Shown here piece after piece: positions 1 through 6,401 of a stretch of DNA of 13,504 bases. Numbering within the stretch: position 1 is the stretch's first letter; every line of letters starts with the position of its first letter. A model generated the notes under the pieces. It searched no databases, was not told where the DNA came from, and was given only the letters and a program-made list of their open reading frames with translations. The stretch comes from an uncultured delta proteobacterium (GTDB lineage Bacteria > Myxococcota_A > Bradymonadia > REDH01). The translations under genes and the position numbers were made by a program. Location: the NCBI GenBank assembly GCA_903873545.1, contig CAIQPA010000053.1, positions 1 through 13,504 on the forward strand, given 5' to 3'.

Positions 1-13
1 AAAATAGGGCAAC

Positions 14-42
14 AACATAGACGAGCCCCCAAGGTTCGTCAA
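14..42 (-). promoter_or_regulatory. Sigma-70-type promoter, probably for tuf outside the window
   Basis: On the minus strand TTGACG (42 to 37, five of six consensus bases) is followed after exactly 17 bases by TATGTT (19 to 14, four of six). It lies just downstream of the tRNA cluster and points out of the left edge. In many proteobacteria this tRNA order is followed by tufB, so I infer a tuf promoter that adds to read-through from the tRNA promoter. The tuf gene itself is not in the window. The -35 box sits inside the right half (minus-strand sense) of an inverted repeat. Confidence 0.55.
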
Positions 43-71
43 TCGGGCGGGCGGGCCCATGACTGACGAAC
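34..71 (-). repeat. 8-bp perfect inverted repeat (hairpin or operator) in the tRNA-tuf spacer
   Basis: GTTCGTCA (34-41 on plus) is mirrored by TGACGAAC (64-71) with 22 bases between them; the intervening DNA is a GGGC-rich run. In RNA from the minus strand it would form a stem-loop 14 bases past the last tRNA. No T-run follows, so it is not a classic intrinsic terminator. One arm overlaps the -35 box of the outward promoter, which would also suit a protein-binding operator. Function is inferred; the pairing is seen. Confidence 0.5.
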
Positions 72-85
72 AAAAGTGGGCAAAG

Positions 86-157
<72 letters not shown>

Positions 158-177
158 AAGCGACCGAACCGACTAAG

Positions 178-250
178 AGCGGGAGACGGGATTCGAACCC
201 GCGACATTCAGCTTGGAAGGCTGACGCTCTGCCAACTGAGCTACTCCCGC
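178..250 (-). tRNA. tRNA-Gly (anticodon TCC)
   Basis: The acceptor stem GCGGGAG/CTCCCGC pairs 250-244 with 185-179. The anticodon stem TCAGC/GCTGA encloses CTTCCAA, giving anticodon TCC (reads GGA and GGG). The T-arm is GCGGG-TTCGAAT-CCCGT with one G-U pair. The discriminator is U, usual for bacterial tRNA-Gly. CCA is not encoded. A 20-base spacer without an obvious hairpin separates it from the following tRNA-Thr. Confidence 0.97.
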
Positions 251-253
251 GGG

Positions 254-267
254 CCCGCCTTAGCGGG
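254..267 (-). other. Small hairpin in the Tyr-Gly tRNA spacer
   Basis: On the minus strand CCCGC and GCGGG are separated by the four bases TAAG, giving a 5-bp G+C stem in the 30-base spacer between tRNA-Tyr and tRNA-Gly. No T-run follows, so it is more likely a processing or spacing element of the polycistronic tRNA precursor than a terminator. The pairing is seen and the role is inferred. Confidence 0.45.
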
Positions 268-280
268 TCGCTTCATCAAG

Positions 281-363
281 TGGAGGGAGATGGGTTCGAA
301 CCATCGTAGGCTGATGCCGGCAGATTTACAGTCTGCTCCCTTTGGCCGCTCGGGCATCCCTCC
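281..363 (-). tRNA. tRNA-Tyr (anticodon GTA)
   Basis: The acceptor stem GGAGGGA/TCCCTCC pairs 363-357 with 288-282, with discriminator A at 281. The anticodon stem GCAGA/TCTGC encloses CTGTAAA, giving anticodon GTA. The gene is 83 bases long with a long variable arm, as expected of bacterial (class II) tRNA-Tyr. The T-arm GATGG-TTCGAAC-CCATC is perfect. CCA is not encoded. Confidence 0.97.
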
Positions 364-377
364 ATTCCACTGGACGT

Positions 378-398
378 CCGAGACGATGAGCGTCTCGG
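378..398 (-). other. 8-bp hairpin in the Thr-Tyr tRNA spacer
   Basis: CCGAGACG and CGTCTCGG pair perfectly around the five bases CTCAT (minus-strand sense) in the spacer between tRNA-Thr(TGT) and tRNA-Tyr. It is the strongest stem in the cluster. No T-run follows on the transcribed strand and three more tRNAs lie downstream, so termination is unlikely. A role in cutting the tRNA precursor is a plausible inference. Confidence 0.55.
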
Positions 399-407
399 CT
401 ATGTGGA

Positions 408-480
408 TGCTGACGATGGGACTCGAACCCGCAACCTGCTGATTACAAATCAGCTGCTCTGCCAATTGAGCTACGTCAGC
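408..480 (-). tRNA. tRNA-Thr (anticodon TGT)
   Basis: The acceptor stem GCTGACG/CGTCAGC pairs 480-474 with 415-409, with discriminator A at 408. The anticodon stem GCTGA/TCAGC encloses TTTGTAA, giving anticodon TGT (reads ACA and related Thr codons). It is the first tRNA of the cluster and corresponds by position to thrU of E. coli. The T-stem is imperfect: GCGGG against CCCAT gives a C-A mismatch and a G-U pair (bases 431/417 and 432/416). No CCA is encoded. Confidence 0.95.
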
Positions 481-510
481 ACAACCTCGCCCGAAGGCTT
501 GGGAGCGCGT

Positions 511-538
511 TCACTAGTCGGCTTTGCGGGGCTGTCAA
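511..538 (-). promoter_or_regulatory. Probable promoter of the tRNA cluster
   Basis: A perfect TTGACA (538 to 533) is followed after 16 bases by TAGTGA (516 to 511), a weak -10, then by the GC-rich stretch ACGCGC. GC-rich discriminators are typical of stable-RNA promoters under growth-rate control. The -35 contains the TGA stop codon of rlmB. Transcription would start about 25 bases before the first tRNA. The -35 is convincing; the -10 is not close to consensus. Confidence 0.45.
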
Positions 539-1266
539 GTAGGCGGCCTCGAAATCTGACCGGCCCAGGCAGAGATGAGGATGGCGGAAGCGACGGAAAC
601 ATTGAGGCTTTCTACCGTTTGAATCGGGATCTTTACGCCAAGATCACAGGTGGCCCGGACACCGTGACGGATCCCTTCGCCCTCCCCTCCCATCACGAGG
701 ACGGTTCGATCTGCCCACTTTGTGGTGCGGAAGTCTTCGGCCTGGGTTGCGTCGGCTGCGTAGGTCCAGAAGCCGGCAGCCTTGGCCTGGGTAAGGAAGC
801 GGGAGAGGTTGGTTGCCTTGGCGACGGGCAGACCGGGGAGCGCCCCTGCAGCGGCCTTGCGAACGACCGGCGTGACGCTGGCTGCGCCATGCTTGGGGAT
901 GACGATGCCGGTAGCTCCAAAGGCGGCGGCGGTGCGCGCGATGGCGCCAAGGTTGTGGGGGTCTTGGATGCCGTCGAGGAGGATAATGAGTGCGGGTCCG
1001 GATCCGGTGAGCAGGGTGGCCGGGTCTGCGTACTCGAACTCGGCGACGCGCAGGGCGACACCTTGGTGGACGACGTCGCCGACGAGCTCACGGATGCGGG
1101 CCGGTTCGACGGTCCGGAGGGGGATCTCGTGATGGGTGGCGAGCTCGGCGATGCGGTCACGGAGCGGGTTGGGACGCTCGGTGCGGGCGAGCAGGATCTC
1201 GTGGATAGAGGCGGGGTCGCGCTCGAGGAGTTCGAGGGTGACGTTGATACCGAAAGACCAGGTCAT
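535..1266 (-). CDS. rlmB: 23S rRNA 2'-O-ribose guanosine methyltransferase RlmB (SpoU/TrmH family)
   Basis: This 243-residue protein fits RlmB, which uses S-adenosylmethionine to methylate the 2'-hydroxyl of a guanosine in the 23S rRNA peptidyl-transferase region (G2251 in E. coli). Residues 1 to about 78 form the small RNA-binding domain of the SpoU family and begin with the typical FGIN motif. The knotted SPOUT catalytic domain follows: motif 1 is DPHNLGAIARTAAAFG (102-117), motif 2 is VMGGEGEGIR (191-200), motif 3 is IPIQTVESLNVSVA (213-226). The length is normal for the family. The ATG overlaps the pyrF stop as ATGA, so translation is probably coupled and rlmB is the last protein gene of the proS-pyrF-rlmB unit. 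Its stop codon is embedded in the -35 box of the tRNA promoter. TrmH is the nearest alternative, but the N-terminal domain and genomic position favour RlmB. Confidence 0.93.
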   Translation of the reverse strand: MTWSFGINVTLELLERDPASIHEILLARTERPNPLRDRIAELATHHEIPLRTVEPARIRELVGDVVHQGVALRVAEFEYADPATLLTGSGPALIILLDGIQDPHNLGAIARTAAAFGATGIVIPKHGAASVTPVVRKAAAGALPGLPVAKATNLSRFLTQAKAAGFWTYAADATQAEDFRTTKWADRTVLVMGGEGEGIRHGVRATCDLGVKIPIQTVESLNVSVASAILISAWAGQISRPPT

Positions 1267-1976
1267 TGGGCCTCGAGGGCAGCCGCGACTTCGCGGAGGA
1301 TAGCGTCGAAGGCCTGCTCCGGCTCGGGAGCCGCGATGATGGGGCGGCCGATGACGAGGAGAGAGGCGCCTTCTTGGATGGCAGAGGCGGGGGTACCGAT
1401 GCGGCGCTGGTCGCCGGGGGCGGAGCCGGCGGGTCGGATGCCGGGCACGATGAGCCTGTGCTCTGGAAAGCGGGCGCGGAGTGAGGCGACTTCGGCTGTA
1501 GAGCAGACCCAGCCCGCGATGGGGGCGGAGGCTGTGTGTTCTGCGAGTTGAAGCGCTGCGGCGGCGGGTGGCAGCGCGAATCCTACCTGCGAGAGCCCCT
1601 GGGTATCGAAGGAGGTGAGGATGGTGACCCCAATGACGGCAGTACTGGGGGAGCCGCCTTCGCGGAATCCTTCGACCGCGGCCGTGGCCATGGCGGCGCC
1701 GCCCGAAGCATGGATTGTGACAAGCTCGGGGGTGAACCGGGCGAGTGACCTTGCGGCACCGCGGACGGTCTCGGGGATGTCGTGGAGTTTGAGATCGAGG
1801 AAGATGTTTGCGCCCGCATCCCGGGCTGCATCTAGGGAGCGTTCAGGGGCTGCGAAGAAGAGGCGCATGCCGATTTTGAGCCACTTCGCCCTGCCCTTCA
1901 GGCGCCGGATGAGGTCGAGGTTGTCGTCGACAGAGGCGTGGTCGAGTGCGACAGCGATGTGGTCGGCGGCTGTCAT
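1263..1976 (-). CDS. pyrF: Orotidine 5'-phosphate decarboxylase PyrF
   Basis: This 237-residue protein catalyses the last step of de novo UMP synthesis, decarboxylation of OMP, in the cytoplasm. It begins with IAVALDH (7-13) and K34 in WLKIGM. The catalytic loop is DLKLHDIP (61-68), giving the D-x-K-x-x-D motif with D61, K63 and D66. The phosphate-binding end of the barrel is seen as VPGIRP and later GRPII near the C-terminus. The length is typical of the bacterial PyrF family. Its ATG overlaps the proS stop as ATGA, and its own stop overlaps the rlmB start in the same way, so the three genes form one coupled unit. A pyrimidine gene between two translation genes is unusual in function, but the overlaps leave little doubt about the operon. 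Confidence 0.95.
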   Translation of the reverse strand: MTAADHIAVALDHASVDDNLDLIRRLKGRAKWLKIGMRLFFAAPERSLDAARDAGANIFLDLKLHDIPETVRGAARSLARFTPELVTIHASGGAAMATAAVEGFREGGSPSTAVIGVTILTSFDTQGLSQVGFALPPAAAALQLAEHTASAPIAGWVCSTAEVASLRARFPEHRLIVPGIRPAGSAPGDQRRIGTPASAIQEGASLLVIGRPIIAAPEPEQAFDAILREVAAALEAQ

Positions 1977-3697
1977 TCGGCAGCGGCGCCGCGCTCGGAC
2001 GCGATGGTCTTGAGTGTCTCCGCGATGATATCGGCGGAGGAGATGAGGGTGGCCTCCGCGTGGCGGCGGAGTTTGAACTCGACCTTGCCTTCGCCGAGGC
2101 TGCGGGCGCCGATGGTGATGCGGACGGGGATGCCGATAAGATCGGCATCCTTGAGCTTCACGCCCGGGCGGAGATCGCGGTCGTCGAGGATGACGTCGAC
2201 GCCTGCGGCGGAGAGCTCACGGTAGATGCGCTCTGCCTCTTCGACGACGGAGGGCTCGTGGAGCTGCAGCGGTGCGATGATGACCTGATAGGGGGCGAGC
2301 GCCATGGGCCAGACGATGCCGTCTTTGTCGTGGTTCTGCTCGATGGCGGCGGCCATGGTTCGGGTGACGCCGATTCCGTAACAGCCCATGACCATGGGGT
2401 TTTCTTCGCCCTTGTCGTTGAGGACCTGTGCCTTCATCTTGGCGGAGTACTTGGTGCCGAGGTAGAAGACCTGACCGACTTCGATGCCCTTGAAGAAGGC
2501 GAACGTTCCGCCACAGCGGCCACAGGCATCGCCGGCGCCGGCGAGGCGGAGATCGGTGTAGGTGACTTCGGGGAGGTCGCGTGGGATGGAGACCCCAACG
2601 AAGTGGTGGTCGAGCTCGTTTGCTCCGACCGCAGCATCGACGACGGTGCGAACGGAGGGGTCGGCGACGAGGCGGCAGCGGAGGCCGATGGGGCCGGCGA
2701 AGCCGACAGGGGCACCGGTGATCTCGAGGACGGTCGCCTCGTTTGCGAGGAGGAGGGTGGTGGCCTTCAGGGCTGCTTTGACCTTGACCTCGTTGACCTC
2801 CAGGTCGCCGCGCATGAGGACAGCTACGGGCTGCTCGTCTGCGAGGTAGAGGATGGTCTTGATGATGCTCGAAGTGGGCAGTCCGAGGAAGCGTGCGACC
2901 TCTTCGACGGTGCGGACGGCGGGGGTGTGGCGCTTGTCGTAGGAGCCCGAGGGTACGACAAAGGCGGAGTCGTCGACCTGTTGAAGCTCGGCCTTTTCGA
3001 CGTTGGCGGTGTAGTTGCAGGAGCCGCAGCTGACGATGGAGTCTTCGCCGGAGTCTGCGAGGACTTGGAACTCATGGGACATGTTGCCGCCGATGTTGCC
3101 GGTGTCGGCTTCGACGGGGCGATAGCTGAGCCCGCAGCGGTCGAAGATGCGGACGTAGGCGTCATACATGACCTGATAGGTCTTCTTGGCGGCCTCTTCG
3201 TCGATGTCGAAGCTGTATCCGTCCTTCATGATGAACTCGCGGCCGCGGAGGAGGCCGGCGCGGGGACGGACCTCGTCGCGGAACTTGGTCTGGATCTGGA
3301 AGAGGTTGAGGGGGAGCTGGCGGTAGCTCTTGATGTCGTCACGCACGAGTGCGGTCATGACTTCTTCGTGGGTGGGGCCGATGCAGAAGTCGCCGCCTTT
3401 GCGGTCCTTCACGCGGAGGAGCTCGGGGCCGTAGTAGCCCCAACGCTCCGACTCTTTCCAGAGTTCGGCAGGCTGGACGGCGGGGAGGAAGACCTCTTGC
3501 GCGCCGGAGCGGGTCATCTCTTCGCGGATGATGGTTTTCACGCGCTCGATGACGCGGACGCCGAGCGGCATGTAGCTGTAGATACCGGCGGCGACTTTGC
3601 GCATGTAGCCGGCGCGGAGGAGGAGCTGGTGGCTGATGACCTCAGCCTCCTTGGGCACCTCTTTGAGGGTGGGCGCGAGCAGTGCGGAGTAGCGCAT
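1973..3697 (-). CDS. proS: Prolyl-tRNA synthetase, bacterial type with editing insertion
   Basis: This 574-residue class II aminoacyl-tRNA synthetase charges tRNA-Pro. The start is the usual bacterial one, with LLAPTLKEVPKEAEVISHQLLLRAGYMRK in residues 6-34. The GPTHEE motif is at 107-112. Motif 2 runs through FRDEVRPRAGLLRGREF (139-155) followed by IMKDGYSFD. The long stretch between about 224 and 410 is the bacterial editing (INS) domain that hydrolyses Ala-tRNA-Pro. Motif 3 follows as MGCYGIGVTR, then the anticodon-binding domain with the APYQV segment. The length agrees with the E. coli-type enzyme (about 570). GGAAGG ending 4 bases before the ATG is a Shine-Dalgarno site. It is the first gene of the proS-pyrF-rlmB unit, with its own promoter in the 128-base gap behind groEL. 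Confidence 0.97.
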   Translation of the reverse strand: MRYSALLAPTLKEVPKEAEVISHQLLLRAGYMRKVAAGIYSYMPLGVRVIERVKTIIREEMTRSGAQEVFLPAVQPAELWKESERWGYYGPELLRVKDRKGGDFCIGPTHEEVMTALVRDDIKSYRQLPLNLFQIQTKFRDEVRPRAGLLRGREFIMKDGYSFDIDEEAAKKTYQVMYDAYVRIFDRCGLSYRPVEADTGNIGGNMSHEFQVLADSGEDSIVSCGSCNYTANVEKAELQQVDDSAFVVPSGSYDKRHTPAVRTVEEVARFLGLPTSSIIKTILYLADEQPVAVLMRGDLEVNEVKVKAALKATTLLLANEATVLEITGAPVGFAGPIGLRCRLVADPSVRTVVDAAVGANELDHHFVGVSIPRDLPEVTYTDLRLAGAGDACGRCGGTFAFFKGIEVGQVFYLGTKYSAKMKAQVLNDKGEENPMVMGCYGIGVTRTMAAAIEQNHDKDGIVWPMALAPYQVIIAPLQLHEPSVVEEAERIYRELSAAGVDVILDDRDLRPGVKLKDADLIGIPVRITIGARSLGEGKVEFKLRRHAEATLISSADIIAETLKTIASERGAAAE

Positions 3698-3752
3698 AGG
3701 ACCTTCCGAGTGAATCTGAGCGTTGTGCCGGCGGGAGCCAGCGGGCGGCGCA

Positions 3753-3781
3753 GATAGACTCAGAAAGGGTCAGGCTGTCAA
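3753..3781 (-). promoter_or_regulatory. Sigma-70-type promoter of proS-pyrF-rlmB
   Basis: A perfect TTGACA (3781 to 3776) and TCTATC (3758 to 3753, three of six consensus bases) are separated by 17 bases. The expected start, near 3746, leaves a leader of about 48 bases before the proS ATG. The leader is too short for a T-box or riboswitch. The remaining groEL-proS gap shows no stem followed by a T-run, so no intrinsic terminator for groEL could be assigned. Confidence 0.55.
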
Positions 3782-3825
3782 CGAGAGAGGCAGGGTGCCG
3801 CGGTGAAGATGCGGCCCGCAGCGGC

Positions 3826-5433
3826 TCAGTTGTGGCTGTGGCCGCCGCCCGAGGGAGCGGAGGCGGGGCGCTCGGTAATGGTGCAGGCTGTGAGCAGGAG
3901 CGTGCCTGCGGCCGAGGCTGCGTTGGTGAGGGCGGTTCGGGTGACCTTGGCGGGGTCAAGGACGCCTGCCGCGATGAGGTTCTCGTACTTGTCGGTGGCG
4001 GCGTTGTAGCCGAAGTCGCCGGTACCGCGGCGGATTTCGTTGACGACAACAGAGCCGTCGACGCCGCAGTTGGCGGCGATGGCGCGGATGGGGGCGTCGA
4101 GGACCTTGCGGAGGATGGCAACGCCGAAAGCCTGGTCGGCGGGGACGACGAGGGCGTCGAGTGCGGAGGCGGCGCGGATGAGCGCGACACCGCCACCGGG
4201 GACGATGCCCTCTTCGACAGCCGCGCGGGTGGCGTGGAGCGCGTCTTCAACGCGTGCCTTCTTCTCCTTCATCTCGACTTCGGTCGCAGCGCCGACGCGG
4301 ACGACAGCGACGCCGCCTGCGAGCTTGGCGAGGCGCTCCTGGAGCTTCTCCTTGTCGTAGTCGCTCTTGGTGGCCTCAATCTCACGACGCAGCTGGGCAA
4401 CACGGCCGCGGATGGCATCGTCGGCGCCGTTGCCATCGACGAGGGTGGTGAAGTCCTTGGAGATCTTCACGATGCGGGCGGAGCCGAGGTCGGTGAGCTG
4501 GATCTGGTCGATTTTCTTGCCGATGTCGTCGGAGACGACCTGGGCTCCCGTGAGGACGGCGAGGTCTTGGAGCATGGCCTTGCGGCGGTCGCCGAAGCCG
4601 GGCGCCTTGACGGCGACACACTGGAGGACGCCGCGCATGGCGTTAACGACGAGCGCGGAGAGGGCCTCGCCCTCGACGTCTTCGGCGATGATGAGGAGCG
4701 GGCGCTTGGAGCGGGCAACCGCCTCGAGGAGGGGAAGGAGGTCCTTGAGGTTGGAGACCTTCTTCTCAGAGAGGAGGATGAGCGGGTTCTCGAGGACGGC
4801 CTCGAGGGTGTCCTGGTTGGTCGCGAAGTAGGGCGAGATGTAGCCGCGGTCGAACTGCATGCCGTCGACGACCTCGAGCTCGGTCTCGAAGCCCTTGGCC
4901 TCCTCGACGGTGATGACGCCCTCCTTGCCAACGCGATCCATCGCCTCGGCGATGATTGCTCCGATGGCAGCGTCGCCGTTGGCGGAGATGGAGCCGACCT
5001 GGGCGATTTCCTGGTTGGTCGTGACAGGCTGCGCCAGGCGGCGGAGTTCGGCGGTCACTGCGGCGGCAGCAGCATCGATGCCGCGCTTTAGCGAGATGGG
5101 GCTGTGGCCTGCGGCGACGAACTTGAGGCCCTCGCGGAAGAGCTCACGGGTGAGGACGGTGGCGGTGGTGGTGCCATCTCCGGCGTTGTCGGAGGTCTTG
5201 GAGGCGGCCTCTTTGACGGCCTGGGCGCCCATGTTCTCGAACTTGTCTTCGAGTTCGATCTCTTTGGCGACCGAGACGCCGTCTTTGGTGACGAGCGGGC
5301 TACCGTAGCTCTTGTCGATGATGACGTTGCGGCCCTTGGGGCCGAGGGTCACGACGACGGCATCTGCGAGGGCGTCGACGCCGGCGAGGATGCGGATGCG
5401 GGCGGAATCATCGAAGAGGATCTGCTTGGACAT
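3826..5433 (-). CDS. groEL: Chaperonin GroEL (Hsp60), lone copy with atypical C-terminus
   Basis: This 535-residue protein is a group I chaperonin, the ring-forming ATP-driven folding chamber of the cytoplasm. The nucleotide site is intact: VTLGPKGRNV (28-37), TKDGVSVAKEIELEDKFENM around D51, GDGTTTATVL with D86, and VEDALHATRAAVEEG with D397, the counterpart of catalytic D398 in E. coli. GGGVALIR (413-420) and the YNAAT motif (477-481) complete the equatorial domain. The length is near the usual 540-548. The C-terminus ends SGGGHSHN and lacks the GGM repeats of most bacterial GroELs. No groES lies next to it: 107 upstream bases are non-coding and the next gene is a hydrolase. No CIRCE repeat was found upstream. 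GGAG lies 7 bases before the ATG. It may be a second, specialised groEL copy, with the groES-groEL pair elsewhere; that is inference. Confidence 0.97.
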   Translation of the reverse strand: MSKQILFDDSARIRILAGVDALADAVVVTLGPKGRNVIIDKSYGSPLVTKDGVSVAKEIELEDKFENMGAQAVKEAASKTSDNAGDGTTTATVLTRELFREGLKFVAAGHSPISLKRGIDAAAAAVTAELRRLAQPVTTNQEIAQVGSISANGDAAIGAIIAEAMDRVGKEGVITVEEAKGFETELEVVDGMQFDRGYISPYFATNQDTLEAVLENPLILLSEKKVSNLKDLLPLLEAVARSKRPLLIIAEDVEGEALSALVVNAMRGVLQCVAVKAPGFGDRRKAMLQDLAVLTGAQVVSDDIGKKIDQIQLTDLGSARIVKISKDFTTLVDGNGADDAIRGRVAQLRREIEATKSDYDKEKLQERLAKLAGGVAVVRVGAATEVEMKEKKARVEDALHATRAAVEEGIVPGGGVALIRAASALDALVVPADQAFGVAILRKVLDAPIRAIAANCGVDGSVVVNEIRRGTGDFGYNAATDKYENLIAAGVLDPAKVTRTALTNAASAAGTLLLTACTITERPASAPSGGGHSHN

Positions 5434-5493
5434 CGTAGGCTCCGTACACGCGCAGGCCGATAGATGGCGCTGCGAACCTGGTTTGGGGCCGTG

Positions 5494-5521
5494 GTCTTAG
5501 GCACGGCGCAGGTGGTGTCAA
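5494..5521 (-). promoter_or_regulatory. Probable sigma-70-type promoter of groEL
   Basis: A perfect TTGACA (5521 to 5516) is followed after 16 bases by TAAGAC (5499 to 5494, three of six). It lies in the 107-base gap between the hydrolase stop and groEL, leaving a leader of roughly 50 bases. No CIRCE operator and no sigma-32-like CTTGAA/CCCCAT pair was seen, so heat-shock control is not evident from the sequence. Confidence 0.45.
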
Positions 5522-5540
5522 ACGGGAGCTGCTGCCGCGG

Positions 5541-6401
5541 TCAGATGGCGCGGTATCGGCCGTCTTCGTCGCGGGCGGCGAGCCCGCGCTCCACGGCCCA
5601 GAGCAGGTGGGCCAGCGCGCTGCGGGAGGCGACGGGGTGGAGTGCGGGGGCGACGTCGTCGTAGGCCCGCTCGGTCACTTCGATGAGGGTGGCGGGCGCG
5701 TCGAAGGAGGCGAGCGCGGCGAGGACCTTTTCGTCGCGGGCCATGCGATGCTGCCGGTAGGAGCGGAGGCGGAGCGAGAGGCCAGGCGCGGCGGGGCCAT
5801 GTCCGGGGAGTCCGCGGTCGAAGTTCCGCGCCTCGATGCGGGCGAGGGAGGCGAGGTAGTCGCCCATGGAGCCATCTGGAGGATCGATAACGATGGTTCC
5901 CAATCCAGCAATCAGGTCTCCGCAGAGGAGGTCGCCCTCGCCGGAGGAGACGACGATGTGGCCGGAGGCGTGGCCCGGGGTGTGGAAGACCTCGAGGTTT
6001 CCGAGCCGGTCGAGATCGGCGAGCGGGAAGGCGCGCGAGGCGGGGAGTCGGCGCCCGAGTTGAGCGATGGTCTTGGGGTGGGCGAGGATGGGCTCTTTGA
6101 AGCGTGAGAGCCAGTTGGCGAGGCCGCCCGTATGGTCATCGTGGTGATGGGTGAGGAGAAGTCCGTGGATGTTCTTCCATCCTTTGCAGAACTCCTCGAC
6201 GGCCTCGTCGAGCATGGAGAAGGCGCTGCCGTCGGGTGAGCCGAAGTCGACGACGAGCCAGCCGCCACCGTCGTGGATGAGGTAGCAGTTGGTACGGGTC
6301 GCGGGCGGGATGGTCCGGGTCTTCATGGGGACGCGGATGATGGAGCGGGCGACGCGCTCTGGGATGAAGGGCTCTTTGCCCTTCTCTTCGTTGAGTTTCA
6401 T
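5541..6401 (-). CDS. Metallo-beta-lactamase-fold hydrolase (LACTB2-like)
   Basis: This 286-residue cytoplasmic protein has a complete two-metal MBL site: THHHDDHTGG (84-93, ligands H85, H87, D89, H90), HTPGHASGH with H144, GDLIAG with D162, and PGHGP with H201. The block GDLIAGLGTIVIDPPDGSM followed by DYLASL resembles the LACTB2 group, whose human member is an endoribonuclease. The last roughly 65 residues (about 220-286) look like the winged-helix C-terminal domain common in that group (DEKVLAAL, TLIEVTERAY, HLLWAVERGL). There is no signal peptide, so a secreted beta-lactamase is unlikely. The ATG overlaps the stop of the upstream radical SAM gene as ATGA. A later in-frame ATG at residue 26 (MKTRT) is possible, but the overlap favours the annotated start. 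The substrate is unknown; a hydrolase or RNase role is family inference. Confidence 0.85.
   Translation of the reverse strand: MKLNEEKGKEPFIPERVARSIIRVPMKTRTIPPATRTNCYLIHDGGGWLVVDFGSPDGSAFSMLDEAVEEFCKGWKNIHGLLLTHHHDDHTGGLANWLSRFKEPILAHPKTIAQLGRRLPASRAFPLADLDRLGNLEVFHTPGHASGHIVVSSGEGDLLCGDLIAGLGTIVIDPPDGSMGDYLASLARIEARNFDRGLPGHGPAAPGLSLRLRSYRQHRMARDEKVLAALASFDAPATLIEVTERAYDDVAPALHPVASRSALAHLLWAVERGLAARDEDGRYRAI

Noticed and set aside
1946..3757. 603-codon open frame on the plus strand opposite proS
   Set aside because: It is exactly antisense to a clear proS, its product is a Gly/Asp/Val/Glu-rich string without domains, and such frames are expected from the third-base G/C bias of the true gene.
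3698..3825. Intrinsic terminator after groEL, or a T-box leader before proS
   Set aside because: Only weak GC-rich pairings are present with no T-run, and the leader from the predicted promoter is about 48 bases, too short for a T-box.
3832..5091. 419-codon open frame on the plus strand opposite groEL
   Set aside because: It is antisense to an intact groEL and has a low-complexity acidic composition with no recognisable motif.
5434..5540. CIRCE element or sigma-32 promoter before groEL
   Set aside because: No TTAGCACTC/GAGTGCTAA pair and no CTTGAA/CCCCAT arrangement could be found.
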